Positions 6,562 to 15,874 of a stretch of DNA of 64,000 nt are shown in pieces; within the stretch, counting starts at the first letter, position 1, and the number at the start of each line of letters is the position of its first letter. The notes beneath the pieces are model-generated. The model made no database searches. It was not told the DNA's origin and saw nothing but the letters and a program-made list of their open reading frames with translations. The stretch covers positions 3,886,001 through 3,950,000 of the forward strand of contig NZ_CP036267.1 of the NCBI RefSeq assembly GCF_007744255.1, read 5' to 3'. This DNA is from Thalassoglobus polymorphus (GTDB lineage: Bacteria > Planctomycetota > Planctomycetia > Planctomycetales > Planctomycetaceae). The position numbers and the translations under genes were made by a program.

Positions 6562-9528
6562 TCACCCACCCAAGCCGCTTGAACCGTCGACGGTGATGCT
6601 GCGTTTCTTGGGGATGAATTCAATCAGCCGATGCGAAGAGGGGCTGAAGGAAGCTCCGGGACGTTCCTGAAAGTACAACGTCGCATCTTTCCCGATTCCC
6701 CGAAGAATGAACCGTCCGAGTCGTTCGTCGAAGGAAAGTTCATCTGCAACAGCCCGGAAAACCTGTCCTTCCAGCTCATTGACATTTTGTGCGAACAGTT
6801 CCCAGTATGCTCGGTCATTGAATTCTTTCTGGAAAATTTTCAGAGTGCGGCAATCAAGCCGGACTGCATCCTTCACCATCGAGACATGATCTTCCTTGAA
6901 CTTCACCTGTGCCTGTTCCACAGGTGCAGAGAGAATGCCGATTCGCTGCCGCTCAAAGTTTGCGACCTTCTGCTCGAAGTTGCCGGTCAGTTTCCCAGAG
7001 AATTTCAGACGAGAATACCGCCACTTTTGCTCCTTGTCAGAGCGGATCGGCCGGTTCGCCTCAGCTGCGTCACTCGGTGCAAGTTTCAAACCGTCGCCCA
7101 GCGACCAGGAGTGAATTTCGCCGTCCCCTAGTCCAACAAAGTCACCGGTCAGTTGATTAATCGTGAACTCTGCAAGCTCTCCCTGATAGACGCCGACAAG
7201 TTTCGTTCCTTCAAACTTTCTTGATTCCAGCTGAACCCCAAGTCGGGCCTCGATCGATTTCACATCGACTTTCTTCCTGGGATCAGGCTTTTCCAGCAGC
7301 GAAATTCTCTGGCTGAGGCGAACGGTTAAGTCGTTGCAATTCATTCGTGAAATTGATTCCTGATGACCACTCAGCGAGCAACTGACAGCTTCAAAGAAGC
7401 GGGCATCAAGTCCGTTGAACACCATTTTCTCCTGCCATTCCACTTTGAGGGTGGCAGGTTGGTCGAGCTCTTTGCCGTCCAGATCACGAGTCACTGGAAT
7501 CAGAAACGCTCCGGGGCCGATGACGGAGACTTCGTTTCGTTTTTGATTGAAGCTCAGATTTGCTCCGCCGATACGAGTCGGTCCGAACTCCACGGTCGCT
7601 GGATTTTCAATTTCTCCGTACTGATCGAGTGTTCCAAGGACGGTCACCTGTTGATCCTCGGCTCCGTCCCGCGTCGCAACGACACGTGTCCCTGTCAAAA
7701 CAACCGGTGACTCTCCACCGAACTGCTGCAGTGAAGGGCTCGCTTCCGGTTGATGTCGAACATTGACGTTTCCGACACCATCAAGTTTCTTGAGTTCGAT
7801 TTTTCCATTGCTCTGATCGTGGATCAGGTTTATCTGAATCTGATCAGTCGACACATAAATGGGATCACGTTCTTTCGAGCTTCGGGAATCGTCGGTGTAG
7901 CTCGCACCCAAAATTTTGTTATCCGCTTCTTCCTGGATGACCCCCGGAACCAGCAACACATTGATGAGATCCGAGTTTTCAATAATGACATCTTTCGAAA
8001 CCATTTTGACGTTCCCAGCAGCCAATGCTCTGGTCAGCGGAAGTTCCTGATTGAGAATCGTTTCCGGTTCTTTAATTCGTTCAGCCTTCTCCAGATCGAC
8101 CCACAATCGGAGCTGGTTCGCTGCCATGCCCATTTCAAATGTTCGCTTCCCTGAAACACTTTCCATTTCAGGAATGACGACTTGAGCCCCTTCGAGCAGC
8201 TCAAGAATATGAAGCGGTCCCGTCTCATCAGGCATGACGTTGACAGCTCCAACCCAGGATGCTTCTGCATGCGACTTCCCGAATCTCTCGTGCGAAACCT
8301 CAATGCTTCCCGGGCCACGGCATTCGATTTTTTGAATCCTGTTTTCAACGGTATGTTCGACCAAAACATTCGGGCAGGCGAATGTTGCATCTCCTCGCTT
8401 CACCACGACCTGTTTGGGATCAAGAAATCTGGCGGTTCGAGTGACGACGTCGTAGGCGAGATCCTGCATCGTCGCGACAAGCTTCTGTTGCTCAGAACGG
8501 ATTCGAATCTGAGAGTTGCGTCCGACCAATCCGTTTTTCGTTGACCCAAAAGCGCGGACCTCACGAAGAACGAGATCGTCGAAGAACTCACTTGATTTGC
8601 CATTTTGTTTTGCATTCGGAGCCGGCTCGAATTGAAGTCGAAGTCTTTCCGCTTCCAGAGTTTCGGCCATCACCCGTTCCTGACCAGGCTCAAGATGAGT
8701 GATCTTGACTCGACTATTAAATGTCGCCTGCTTTTTTAATACGTGATATTCGAAAGGACCATCACAAGTCAGCAATGCCTGGTGACGCACACCATCTTCA
8801 AAAAATGTCGTATCAAGCCGAACGTCTTTCCGGAGAGTCAACACAGAAACTCCACCAACGCGAGGCATGTCTTTTCCCAGGACTGCATCATCGGAAGGAG
8901 TTAAACTCAGGTTGATTTGATCAGCAGTCCCGGCGACTTCAGTCTGGTCGTTCGCTGTCGGTCCATAGTGAAAACTCACAGGATAGTCGCTGTAGAGTTG
9001 TCCTGACTGTTCGGAAAACACAAACTGCTTTCCATCGATGACAAGTCCATCGGCACCGTCGATATGGACAACTCCTTCGAGCGTCGCCCACACGATCCGC
9101 CCCGGTTTCGCATCTTTCAGGTGCAAAGCTGCGTCGAAGAATTGATTCTCAAACTGAACGATGCCTGTCTCTGCAATCAGCCGATAAGGCTTTTCATCAG
9201 GACGGCGTGGGTCGGTCCAGAGCATGGCAATCGGAGACATGCGGACTTTGTTTCCGCTCGTCTTGTCCCGTTCAACATCACGTGTATAGAAAAGAGTATT
9301 CTTCGACTGGAATGTTTTAATTTCGCCCGCTTGAAGCCATTTCACTTCGGAGAAATGCTCAGAGACGGTGTCGGAAAGAACCGGAGGCTGATACCCGGAA
9401 ACTTGCGCGACCACCTGATCCGCAGGAATCTTTTGAGCCACGGTGAATGGAACGACAAATGAGACATACAGAAAATACACTGACGAGATGAATAACATCG
9501 TCCCAGTCGTCAGTAGTAAACGAATCAA
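6562..9528 (-). CDS. LptC/OstA-like large envelope protein
   Basis: A 988-residue protein with one N-terminal membrane anchor (about residues 4-31, MLFISSVYFLYVSFVVPF). The rest is a long series of beta-rich segments such as 'GADGLVIDGKQFVFSEQSGQLYS' like strands and repeated 'V..T.D...' patterns, consistent with OstA/LptA-LptC jellyroll repeats. The start is the TTG at 9528, which overlaps the kdsD stop in TTGA and has GGAG about 8 bases before it, so the two genes are translationally coupled. In Gram-negative bacteria kdsD sits beside lptC and lptA, which carry LPS across the periplasm. I therefore infer a lipopolysaccharide export bridge protein. Its length is about five times a normal LptC or LptA, so a fused bridge is possible. 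Confidence 0.65.
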   Translation of the reverse strand: MIRLLLTTGTMLFISSVYFLYVSFVVPFTVAQKIPADQVVAQVSGYQPPVLSDTVSEHFSEVKWLQAGEIKTFQSKNTLFYTRDVERDKTSGNKVRMSPIAMLWTDPRRPDEKPYRLIAETGIVQFENQFFDAALHLKDAKPGRIVWATLEGVVHIDGADGLVIDGKQFVFSEQSGQLYSDYPVSFHYGPTANDQTEVAGTADQINLSLTPSDDAVLGKDMPRVGGVSVLTLRKDVRLDTTFFEDGVRHQALLTCDGPFEYHVLKKQATFNSRVKITHLEPGQERVMAETLEAERLRLQFEPAPNAKQNGKSSEFFDDLVLREVRAFGSTKNGLVGRNSQIRIRSEQQKLVATMQDLAYDVVTRTARFLDPKQVVVKRGDATFACPNVLVEHTVENRIQKIECRGPGSIEVSHERFGKSHAEASWVGAVNVMPDETGPLHILELLEGAQVVIPEMESVSGKRTFEMGMAANQLRLWVDLEKAERIKEPETILNQELPLTRALAAGNVKMVSKDVIIENSDLINVLLVPGVIQEEADNKILGASYTDDSRSSKERDPIYVSTDQIQINLIHDQSNGKIELKKLDGVGNVNVRHQPEASPSLQQFGGESPVVLTGTRVVATRDGAEDQQVTVLGTLDQYGEIENPATVEFGPTRIGGANLSFNQKRNEVSVIGPGAFLIPVTRDLDGKELDQPATLKVEWQEKMVFNGLDARFFEAVSCSLSGHQESISRMNCNDLTVRLSQRISLLEKPDPRKKVDVKSIEARLGVQLESRKFEGTKLVGVYQGELAEFTINQLTGDFVGLGDGEIHSWSLGDGLKLAPSDAAEANRPIRSDKEQKWRYSRLKFSGKLTGNFEQKVANFERQRIGILSAPVEQAQVKFKEDHVSMVKDAVRLDCRTLKIFQKEFNDRAYWELFAQNVNELEGQVFRAVADELSFDERLGRFILRGIGKDATLYFQERPGASFSPSSHRLIEFIPKKRSITVDGSSGLGG

Positions 9529-10580
9529 GAGTTCGTCTCCGCTAAATCATCGGTCGTGGAACCTTCAGTAGGCAGCCAACCAATCACATCCGTAATGTCA
9601 ATCAATCCGACTGGCTGTCGGTCAGCGCTGACTACGGGAATCTCGCTAATTTTTCGTGTCGAGAGGATCTCGATAACATCTGAGAAAATGGAATCGGTAT
9701 TGAGTGTGAGCGGTTCTTTGGTCATGACCTTTGAAACAGGCTCATCAAGAACGGAGTCTTGTCGAGTTTCGAGAAGCCGCGCAAGATCACTATCGGTGAA
9801 CAATCCTGAAAGCGCCCCCTGCTCGTCTACAAGAAGGACGGCACCTGTTCGACGTCCCGGTTTGGCCGATTGTGTAATCACATCGCGCACGGTTTCAGAG
9901 TCGGCAGCAATTCGAAGTTGATCTTTCGGACGCATCAGTTCAGTCACCGGCTTGAGCTTCTGCCCGAGACTTCCACCTGGGTGAAACTGAGCGAAATGGT
10001 GCGGCATAAAACCTTTCGCTTCACTCACAACGAGCGCTAATGCATCACCGAGCGCCAACATCGCGGTTGTACTGGTCGAGGGGGCGAGTCCCCAACGGCA
10101 CGCTTCGCGCACGCGCCCAATTTCGAGAACGATATCGGATCGAAAGGCTAAGCTGTTGTGGTGGGTCGCTGTGATACAAATGACAGGGATCTCGAACCGC
10201 TTGGCGGTGGGAATGACGTTTAGAATTTCTTCCGTTTCACCACTATTCGAGAGAACAATCAATACGTCGTCCTCATGCAAACAGCCCAAGTCTCCATGGA
10301 CCGCTTCGGCGGGGTGTAGAAAGTGTGCTCGTGTCCCTGTGGACGAAAGTGTTGCGGTGATCTTCTTCCCAATCAGCCCAGCCTTCCCCATCCCGCAAAC
10401 AATGACACTTCCGGTACATTCTTTGACGAGATTCACAGCGGAAAGGAATGATGCGTCCATATTCCTTGCCAGATTCAGCAGGGCTTCCGCCTCTTGTCGA
10501 ACGATTTCTCTTCCGGATCGGAGTTGTTCAACTTGTGAATATGGGATCAAATGTTCAGCGGAAGAACTCACGATACGCAT
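9525..10580 (-). CDS. kdsD: D-arabinose 5-phosphate isomerase
   Basis: A 351-residue protein of SIS-CBS-CBS layout. The SIS domain (about 35-170) has GMGKAGLIGKKI, TRAHFLHPAEAVHGDLG and LSNSGETEEIL, and two CBS domains follow (about 215-340). This is the full length and order of KdsD/GutQ enzymes, which convert D-ribulose 5-phosphate to D-arabinose 5-phosphate, the first step to the Kdo of lipopolysaccharide. It acts in the cytosol. Its stop overlaps the start of the LptC/OstA-like gene, placing Kdo supply and LPS export in one unit, as in the kdsD-kdsC-lptC-lptA clusters of proteobacteria. KdsC is not next door here. Confidence 0.92.
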   Translation of the reverse strand: MRIVSSSAEHLIPYSQVEQLRSGREIVRQEAEALLNLARNMDASFLSAVNLVKECTGSVIVCGMGKAGLIGKKITATLSSTGTRAHFLHPAEAVHGDLGCLHEDDVLIVLSNSGETEEILNVIPTAKRFEIPVICITATHHNSLAFRSDIVLEIGRVREACRWGLAPSTSTTAMLALGDALALVVSEAKGFMPHHFAQFHPGGSLGQKLKPVTELMRPKDQLRIAADSETVRDVITQSAKPGRRTGAVLLVDEQGALSGLFTDSDLARLLETRQDSVLDEPVSKVMTKEPLTLNTDSIFSDVIEILSTRKISEIPVVSADRQPVGLIDITDVIGWLPTEGSTTDDLAETNS

Positions 10581-10790
10581 CCTGCACTAGAATAAATCCG
10601 AGATTGGGCAATCATTGCCACAATTTTTCATCATAAGTCCGATACCGAAACTGGGTCAACGTGTCTTCAGACCGGTACCAGTTGGCAACTCACTAAAAAA
10701 AGTGAAATCCTTCAGCTGAAATGCAGTGTTTTTGTACTCACAGACGGTATCGGGAAACAATGAACTCAAAACAAATGCTTCCCAACAACA

Positions 10791-10853
10791 GAGCAGTTTG
10801 AGCAGTCACTGCTGAAACGCGTTTTTCACGGGCACAAGAAACACGCAAGAGCA
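10791..10853 (-). repeat. Dispersed repeat, right module start (copy I)
   Basis: Read on the minus strand it begins directly after the stop of the zinc-ribbon membrane gene with TGCTCTTGCGTG and continues GTGCCCGTGAAAAACGCGTTTC. These blocks match the first half of the right module at 24061-24160 and 39084-39183. It is partial. Confidence 0.5.
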
Positions 10854-11957
10854 TTAGCGACCGAATTCGATTTCAAGAGCTTGATTCTTTTCCGAAGTGA
10901 CTCGGATGCTGAGAGCCTGATGCTGAACTTGCCCGATCACGCGAGTTGGATGTTCAAAATACAGATCGAGAATTTTCTGAACGTTTGGAGAAGCAACCTG
11001 AGATTCGTCAAGCGATTGATAGCGTGAAGCGAAAAGTATGAGATACTCACCCTGAGCCAAATTCGAAAATGTGAATTCCCCTTGATCATCCGCAAGTTGA
11101 AACCCTCCGCCTAAGACTTTCACAGCGGCAGCGAGAACTTCTTGATCAATCTGCTTGGCCCCCACTCGAAAACCGTTTCCCGGGAGTTTTGTATGTGATG
11201 GATTTTTCGCAGGGAGAATCAGTACGCGCCCTCCTTTATCAGGACGAACTTCTCCGGTGGCGGATTGATAGCTGAGTGTTCCAGCCACCTCTGATGTCGC
11301 AGCTTGCACATCATCATCCCCCTGAGGCAAAGCTGGCTTTGCCTTCGGAGCAACGACTTCCTTTTTCGCTTTTTCGGCATGATTCACCGCAGATTCTGAC
11401 GAACCTGATGAACCTGACGTGCCAGATACGGTGAGGCGTCCGATCAAAATGCCGAGCAGCAAGCCTGCAGCAGTCCCAAGAATGGCGAACTTGATTGAAA
11501 TCCCCGAGCGGACATCCACTTCCTCTGGTTCTAGAATGGGGATCGCCATGTCGAGTTGGGCGAGCTCTTCTTGAAGTTGAACAGGTGTTGCAGCCTCCGA
11601 CTCCGAGGCGACGTCGACCGGCTCCGACCGAGGAATCGGTTCAGCGACGATGACCGGTATGTTCTCAGCTTGGTCAGATTCCACCGCTTCGAGAAGCTCT
11701 TCAGGATGTGAGTCCTGAGCAGTGGGGACATCGACTGGCTCACCATCTGGCCCCAGCGAAGCCAGCGCGCCAAGGGCTCGCTGAAGATCCTGATCTTCGA
11801 AATTCAAGCGAGGCGGAGGAAGCGGAGAGACTTCCCCATCAAGATTAGGAACTCGTAGAGTCCTCCCGCAAGTCGGGCAATCTGTAACACTTCCGGCCTT
11901 AGAGCGAGAAATTCCTAAAAATTGCTGGCAATTTGGACATCGAAATTTAATGGGCAT
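10854..11957 (-). CDS. Zinc-ribbon, single-TM protein with carboxypeptidase-regulatory-like C-terminus
   Basis: A 367-residue protein. The N-terminus is a zinc ribbon with C7/C10 and C27/C30 (CPNC and CPTC), a layout frequent in planctomycete membrane proteins. An acidic linker leads to one membrane segment at about 153-177 (FAILGTAAGLLLGILIGRLTV). The extracytoplasmic part (about 225-345) has GEVRPDKGGRVLILP and QGEFTFSNLAQGEYLILFASRY, which resembles a carboxypeptidase regulatory-like beta-sandwich. Its function is not known. A sensor or surface-scaffold role is conceivable but unsupported. It is separate from kdsD by about 270 bases that contain a partial repeat. Confidence 0.6.
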   Translation of the reverse strand: MPIKFRCPNCQQFLGISRSKAGSVTDCPTCGRTLRVPNLDGEVSPLPPPRLNFEDQDLQRALGALASLGPDGEPVDVPTAQDSHPEELLEAVESDQAENIPVIVAEPIPRSEPVDVASESEAATPVQLQEELAQLDMAIPILEPEEVDVRSGISIKFAILGTAAGLLLGILIGRLTVSGTSGSSGSSESAVNHAEKAKKEVVAPKAKPALPQGDDDVQAATSEVAGTLSYQSATGEVRPDKGGRVLILPAKNPSHTKLPGNGFRVGAKQIDQEVLAAAVKVLGGGFQLADDQGEFTFSNLAQGEYLILFASRYQSLDESQVASPNVQKILDLYFEHPTRVIGQVQHQALSIRVTSEKNQALEIEFGR

Positions 11958-12135
11958 GGAGAGTCACCTGAATTTGCGGGACTTCGGTCCAAATATCTTT
12001 CCCGAAAAAAAACGCTAGTCAACATTCCATCAATGATCAAGCGCGTCTGGGACGATCATAACGATACAGCCGATTGTTCTCCTTAGACAGTCTGCAGAAT
12101 CTGCCGATTCATTGACTTTGTTGGTGTAATGTACC

Positions 12136-13593
12136 ATGCGTGATCAAAACATAATTCAAGATTCCACTGGGATTGGTTATCGAATCCTGACCGCGCCCTG
12201 GATCTGGGCCGTTGGGGCGACTTGGCTTTTCTACCAACAGATTCCCAATCTGCCTGTGGCGAAAGAACTCGCGCTACGATACTTCTGCGGGCATCCGTTA
12301 GAGCGCGTCCTCGCCGGGTTGTTCTTTGTCGGACTTTCGATCATCGCAGTCAAAGCTGTTCTGATGATTTTTGAGTTGCGAGCGTTATACAGCGTGCCGA
12401 ACTTCGGCATCAAAGAGGTCAGCGACGATCTCGATCAAAACGTTGGTCGATTTCAAAACCGCTTAACTTCGGCCTCTGCACAACTTCAGAACACATACTG
12501 GGGACGTCGGCTCGATCATATCCTCGCGTTCTTTAAGGGGAAGCGATCCGGTCAAGGGATGGGAGATCACCTCACCTATCTCTCCGAAGCGGCCGCCGAC
12601 CGGTTGCATGCCAGTCATCAACTCTTACAAACTGTCATCTGGTCGATTCCAATTCTTGGGTTCCTCGGAACCGTTATGGGAATCACGCTGGCGATCGCAA
12701 ATGTTACTCCTGATCAATTGGAAACGTCGCTGGATGAAGTGACAAATGGATTGGCCGTCGCGTTCGACACCACCGCTTTAGCACTTTCTCTCTCGCTCGT
12801 CTTAGGTTTCGCTTCTCTATTCATTAAACGAGCGGAAGAAGATCTGCTCAGCCAGATCGATGAGCGAAGCCGCCTCGAAGTCAATCGATGTTTCCCGCTT
12901 TCGCCAGAGAACAGCCACCCGTTGCTGGAAGCCGAGACTAAGGCGTCTGAATCGCTACTTGAACAAACAGCAGCGATGATCGGCAAGCAAACCTCTGCCT
13001 GGTCATCCGCTCTGGAGGAATTGCGGACTCAGTGGTCAGAGACTCTCCTCGTCCAGCAAGAAAAATTGACACAAGCCCTCACAGATGGCACGGGGCAAAC
13101 GCTTTCGACACATGCTCAACAACTCTCGGAATACCGTCAGCAGTTTCTGGACTCACAAGAATCGATGAGCTTGCAGTTCTTCAAAGAAATTCAGGCACTT
13201 GCTGCCAGTCGTGAAGCTGCGGAACGGGAAATGTTTGCAAGCATTCAAGAGCTCTCCAAGACATTGAGCTTAAACGTCGAAGCCACTTCGCAAGAACAAC
13301 ATGAGAAGCTGGACGTATTGCTGACAGGCTTCGCGAACAGGATTGAAAACTGGCAAGAGAACTTCTCACAACTGACATCTGCACTTGCCAGCCAAAGTGA
13401 AAACATGGTGAAACAAGGGGGCCAACTCGAGAAAATTATTGGTCAGGAAGAATCCTTGCTCCGCTTGCAAAGCCAGCTCGACAATAATCTCGACACGCTC
13501 CACACCGCCGAAACATTTGAACAAACACTCCACAACCTGACTGCAGCTGTGAACCTGCTCACAGCGCGATCGCGTACCCGTGATGCAGCTTAA
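12136..13593 (+). CDS. MotA/TolQ/ExbB-type proton-channel protein with long coiled-coil tail
   Basis: A 485-residue protein with four membrane segments at about 18-34, 57-78, 167-189 and 204-230. The third contains IPILGFLGTVMGITLAI, the glycine-rich GxLGTVxG block of MotA/TolQ/ExbB proteins. The fourth follows with TNGLAVAFDTTALALSLSL. After residue 240 comes about 245 residues of predicted coiled coil rich in Gln, Glu and Leu. The family couples ion flow across the inner membrane to work on a partner. The long tail resembles ZorA-type motors more than compact ExbB. The next two genes each encode a single-TM protein that could be its stator partners. Confidence 0.75.
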   Translation: MRDQNIIQDSTGIGYRILTAPWIWAVGATWLFYQQIPNLPVAKELALRYFCGHPLERVLAGLFFVGLSIIAVKAVLMIFELRALYSVPNFGIKEVSDDLDQNVGRFQNRLTSASAQLQNTYWGRRLDHILAFFKGKRSGQGMGDHLTYLSEAAADRLHASHQLLQTVIWSIPILGFLGTVMGITLAIANVTPDQLETSLDEVTNGLAVAFDTTALALSLSLVLGFASLFIKRAEEDLLSQIDERSRLEVNRCFPLSPENSHPLLEAETKASESLLEQTAAMIGKQTSAWSSALEELRTQWSETLLVQQEKLTQALTDGTGQTLSTHAQQLSEYRQQFLDSQESMSLQFFKEIQALAASREAAEREMFASIQELSKTLSLNVEATSQEQHEKLDVLLTGFANRIENWQENFSQLTSALASQSENMVKQGGQLEKIIGQEESLLRLQSQLDNNLDTLHTAETFEQTLHNLTAAVNLLTARSRTRDAA

Positions 13594-13688
13594 CCGAGAT
13601 CCAGCAGTGTTGTGAGACTCCCATTTTCACGACACCTTCCACCTCTATTTTCAGTTCTCTATTCATTGCCTCAAATTACTGAGTTTCC

Positions 13689-15752
13689 GTGCGTCGACGT
13701 TCCAGCACACCTTCTGTCACTCTTTTCCCATTTCTGGCCGTATTGGTCTGCACAATGGGTGCGCTGATCTTTTTGTTGCTGGTCATCACTCAAAAAATTC
13801 AAAAACAATCTCAGCTTCCAGTTGTTTCTATAGAAGTACCGAATCAGGAACCAGACAAAGAAGTCGCTCCCCCTGATTTCCCGGTAGTAAAGTCTGTTGA
13901 AGAACTGGAAGATCTCCTTGGAATTGTAACGCCAATTGTTGCTGATGAGCCGGAAGAACTCGATGAGAATGAGCCGATCCTTCCGTTGCTGGCCGGGAAT
14001 AGTCTCGAAGAAAATGAAGTTCTTCAAGCAGATTGGGAAGCCAAACAAGCTCGTTTGCGTGCGGAATACAATGCTCAGTTACAAATCGCGATGCGCAAAC
14101 AGAAACAGATCGACCAAGAGTGGAAATCGAAAGTTGCCACCCTGTCTTCAAGCGTAGAGCAGTTGGAAGGACGACGGAAAGCGATGGAGCGAGACCGCTC
14201 GCGCTTGCACGGCGAGTTGAAACAGATCCAATCTGATCAAGAAAGTCTGCTCCAATCGCTCAAACAGAAACAACTTGAATTCGGGAAACTCAACAGCCTG
14301 ACAGCCGAAGAGAAAGAGCAAAGTCAACGCTTGCAAAATCGGGCTGCGGAACTGACTCGGCAGATTGCCCGACTCGAAGAGGAGATTGCCAGCCTTCCCC
14401 CCGAAACCGAAATCGTCGCGTATGATTCGCTAACGGGAACAGCGCGAAAGCCAATTCTGATCGAGTGTCGCAAAAAAGAAATCGTATTTGTCGCTGAGGG
14501 AGTTGTCCTGACAGCAGCGGACCTCAGTGGATTTCCGCCCGAATACAATCCCGTTCTGGCTGGAGCCGAAGCACTTGTTGAGTATTGGTCACGGGAACGA
14601 AACAACAACGAAAAGCCTTACATTTTACTTGTGGTCCGTCCAGAAGGGACGACTGGATTCTATATCGCACGTGGCTTGCTCTCAAAGCTGGATCATCGTT
14701 TCGGCTATGAGCTCGTCGATACGAACACTGATATCAGATGGTCAGAGTCAGAACCGGGAGCGATTCGCGCCTGTGAAGAAGCTGTCGCAGCGGTCTTAGA
14801 GAATCGAAATCGGGTCGCTGCAAAAACTGGACGACTCGCAGCAACACGGGGACCACTCAACTATTCTAACCGAGCAGGTGAGTTTCATATCCCGGAACTC
14901 GACGCCTCGAACCGCTCCAAAAAAGGAAGCTTCTTAGGCGACGAGAAATGGCTGCCTCCAAGCCGAAAAGACTCAGCAGAGATTCCACGAATCTCACCAA
15001 CGCACCCGCAATCAGGACTGCAATCAGAAAATCAGGCACGGCTGCAGGGACGAACTCAGTCGCGAACACAGGCTCAAACTCAATCACAAACACAAGATCA
15101 AACTCGATTACAGCCTCCATCGCAATCACAACTAGACGCTCTGCAACCTTCTTCCCGCCAACCTGAAATGGCAGGAGCCCCAAAGAATTCCAACCGGGAA
15201 ACTTCTTCTCGGGAACCGTGGACCGAGTCCAGACGTTCCAACGCTGGCCCAAACGCTCAGCGAGTCTTTGAAATCAATCCAAGTCCAAGATCGGCACTGC
15301 AACAGCAGCCTGGACAATTCTCCGCGCAAAACGCAAGGCCAATGCAGCAATCAGAGATGCCTGCACTACTCCCCATCAATCCATTTGAGGGACAAACCTC
15401 AGACAAAAAATCTGGCGGAGGTAGCACTCGCGGATTACGCGCCCCGCAGAAGTTGGGAACGATTGGAATTGAACGCGAACTGGAAATACATTTATGGTCG
15501 GATCAATTCCAGATCGACGATCAAATCCCTCTCAAAGTTCCAGAAGGAACAGCCCCGGCTGAACTGAAAGCTGCACTCTCATCAGCTGTTTCAAAATCCA
15601 CTGAAGACTGGGGAACTGCCCCGCAGTCGTACTTTTGGAAGCCGGTCGTCAAAATTGTGATTCACCCCGGAGGACTGCTCCATTACACAAAAGCGAAAGA
15701 ACTGACTCAAGACTGGGACGTGCCTTCGAATATTGAATACGAGTTGCAGTAG
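13689..15752 (+). CDS. Single-TM, coiled-coil protein, candidate channel partner
   Basis: A 687-residue protein starting at GTG (13689). One membrane segment is at about 12-34 (LFPFLAVLVCTMGALIFLLLVI). A coiled coil runs at about 110-240, then a folded region (about 255-380) with KPILIECRKKEIVFVAEG and PYILLVVRPEGTTGFYIARG. A Gln/Ser/Arg-rich disordered stretch follows at about 445-500 (for example RTQAQTQSQTQDQ), and a C-terminal region ends in VVKIVIHPGGLLHY. It resembles ExbD/MotB in topology, but the membrane segment has no aspartate. It lies 95 bases after the channel gene and about 120 before the next, on one strand. No Shine-Dalgarno motif is clear at the GTG. Confidence 0.6.
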   Translation: MRRRSSTPSVTLFPFLAVLVCTMGALIFLLLVITQKIQKQSQLPVVSIEVPNQEPDKEVAPPDFPVVKSVEELEDLLGIVTPIVADEPEELDENEPILPLLAGNSLEENEVLQADWEAKQARLRAEYNAQLQIAMRKQKQIDQEWKSKVATLSSSVEQLEGRRKAMERDRSRLHGELKQIQSDQESLLQSLKQKQLEFGKLNSLTAEEKEQSQRLQNRAAELTRQIARLEEEIASLPPETEIVAYDSLTGTARKPILIECRKKEIVFVAEGVVLTAADLSGFPPEYNPVLAGAEALVEYWSRERNNNEKPYILLVVRPEGTTGFYIARGLLSKLDHRFGYELVDTNTDIRWSESEPGAIRACEEAVAAVLENRNRVAAKTGRLAATRGPLNYSNRAGEFHIPELDASNRSKKGSFLGDEKWLPPSRKDSAEIPRISPTHPQSGLQSENQARLQGRTQSRTQAQTQSQTQDQTRLQPPSQSQLDALQPSSRQPEMAGAPKNSNRETSSREPWTESRRSNAGPNAQRVFEINPSPRSALQQQPGQFSAQNARPMQQSEMPALLPINPFEGQTSDKKSGGGSTRGLRAPQKLGTIGIERELEIHLWSDQFQIDDQIPLKVPEGTAPAELKAALSSAVSKSTEDWGTAPQSYFWKPVVKIVIHPGGLLHYTKAKELTQDWDVPSNIEYELQ

Positions 15753-15874
15753 AAGTCCGTTAAGCACTCATTCACGATTTCTCAGAGTCACTTTTGCCAA
15801 CCTGAATTCGAATAGAACATTCTCGTGTTGATACCACATTATCGAGAAGGCTCCAGTCACGGGAGAACAACATC

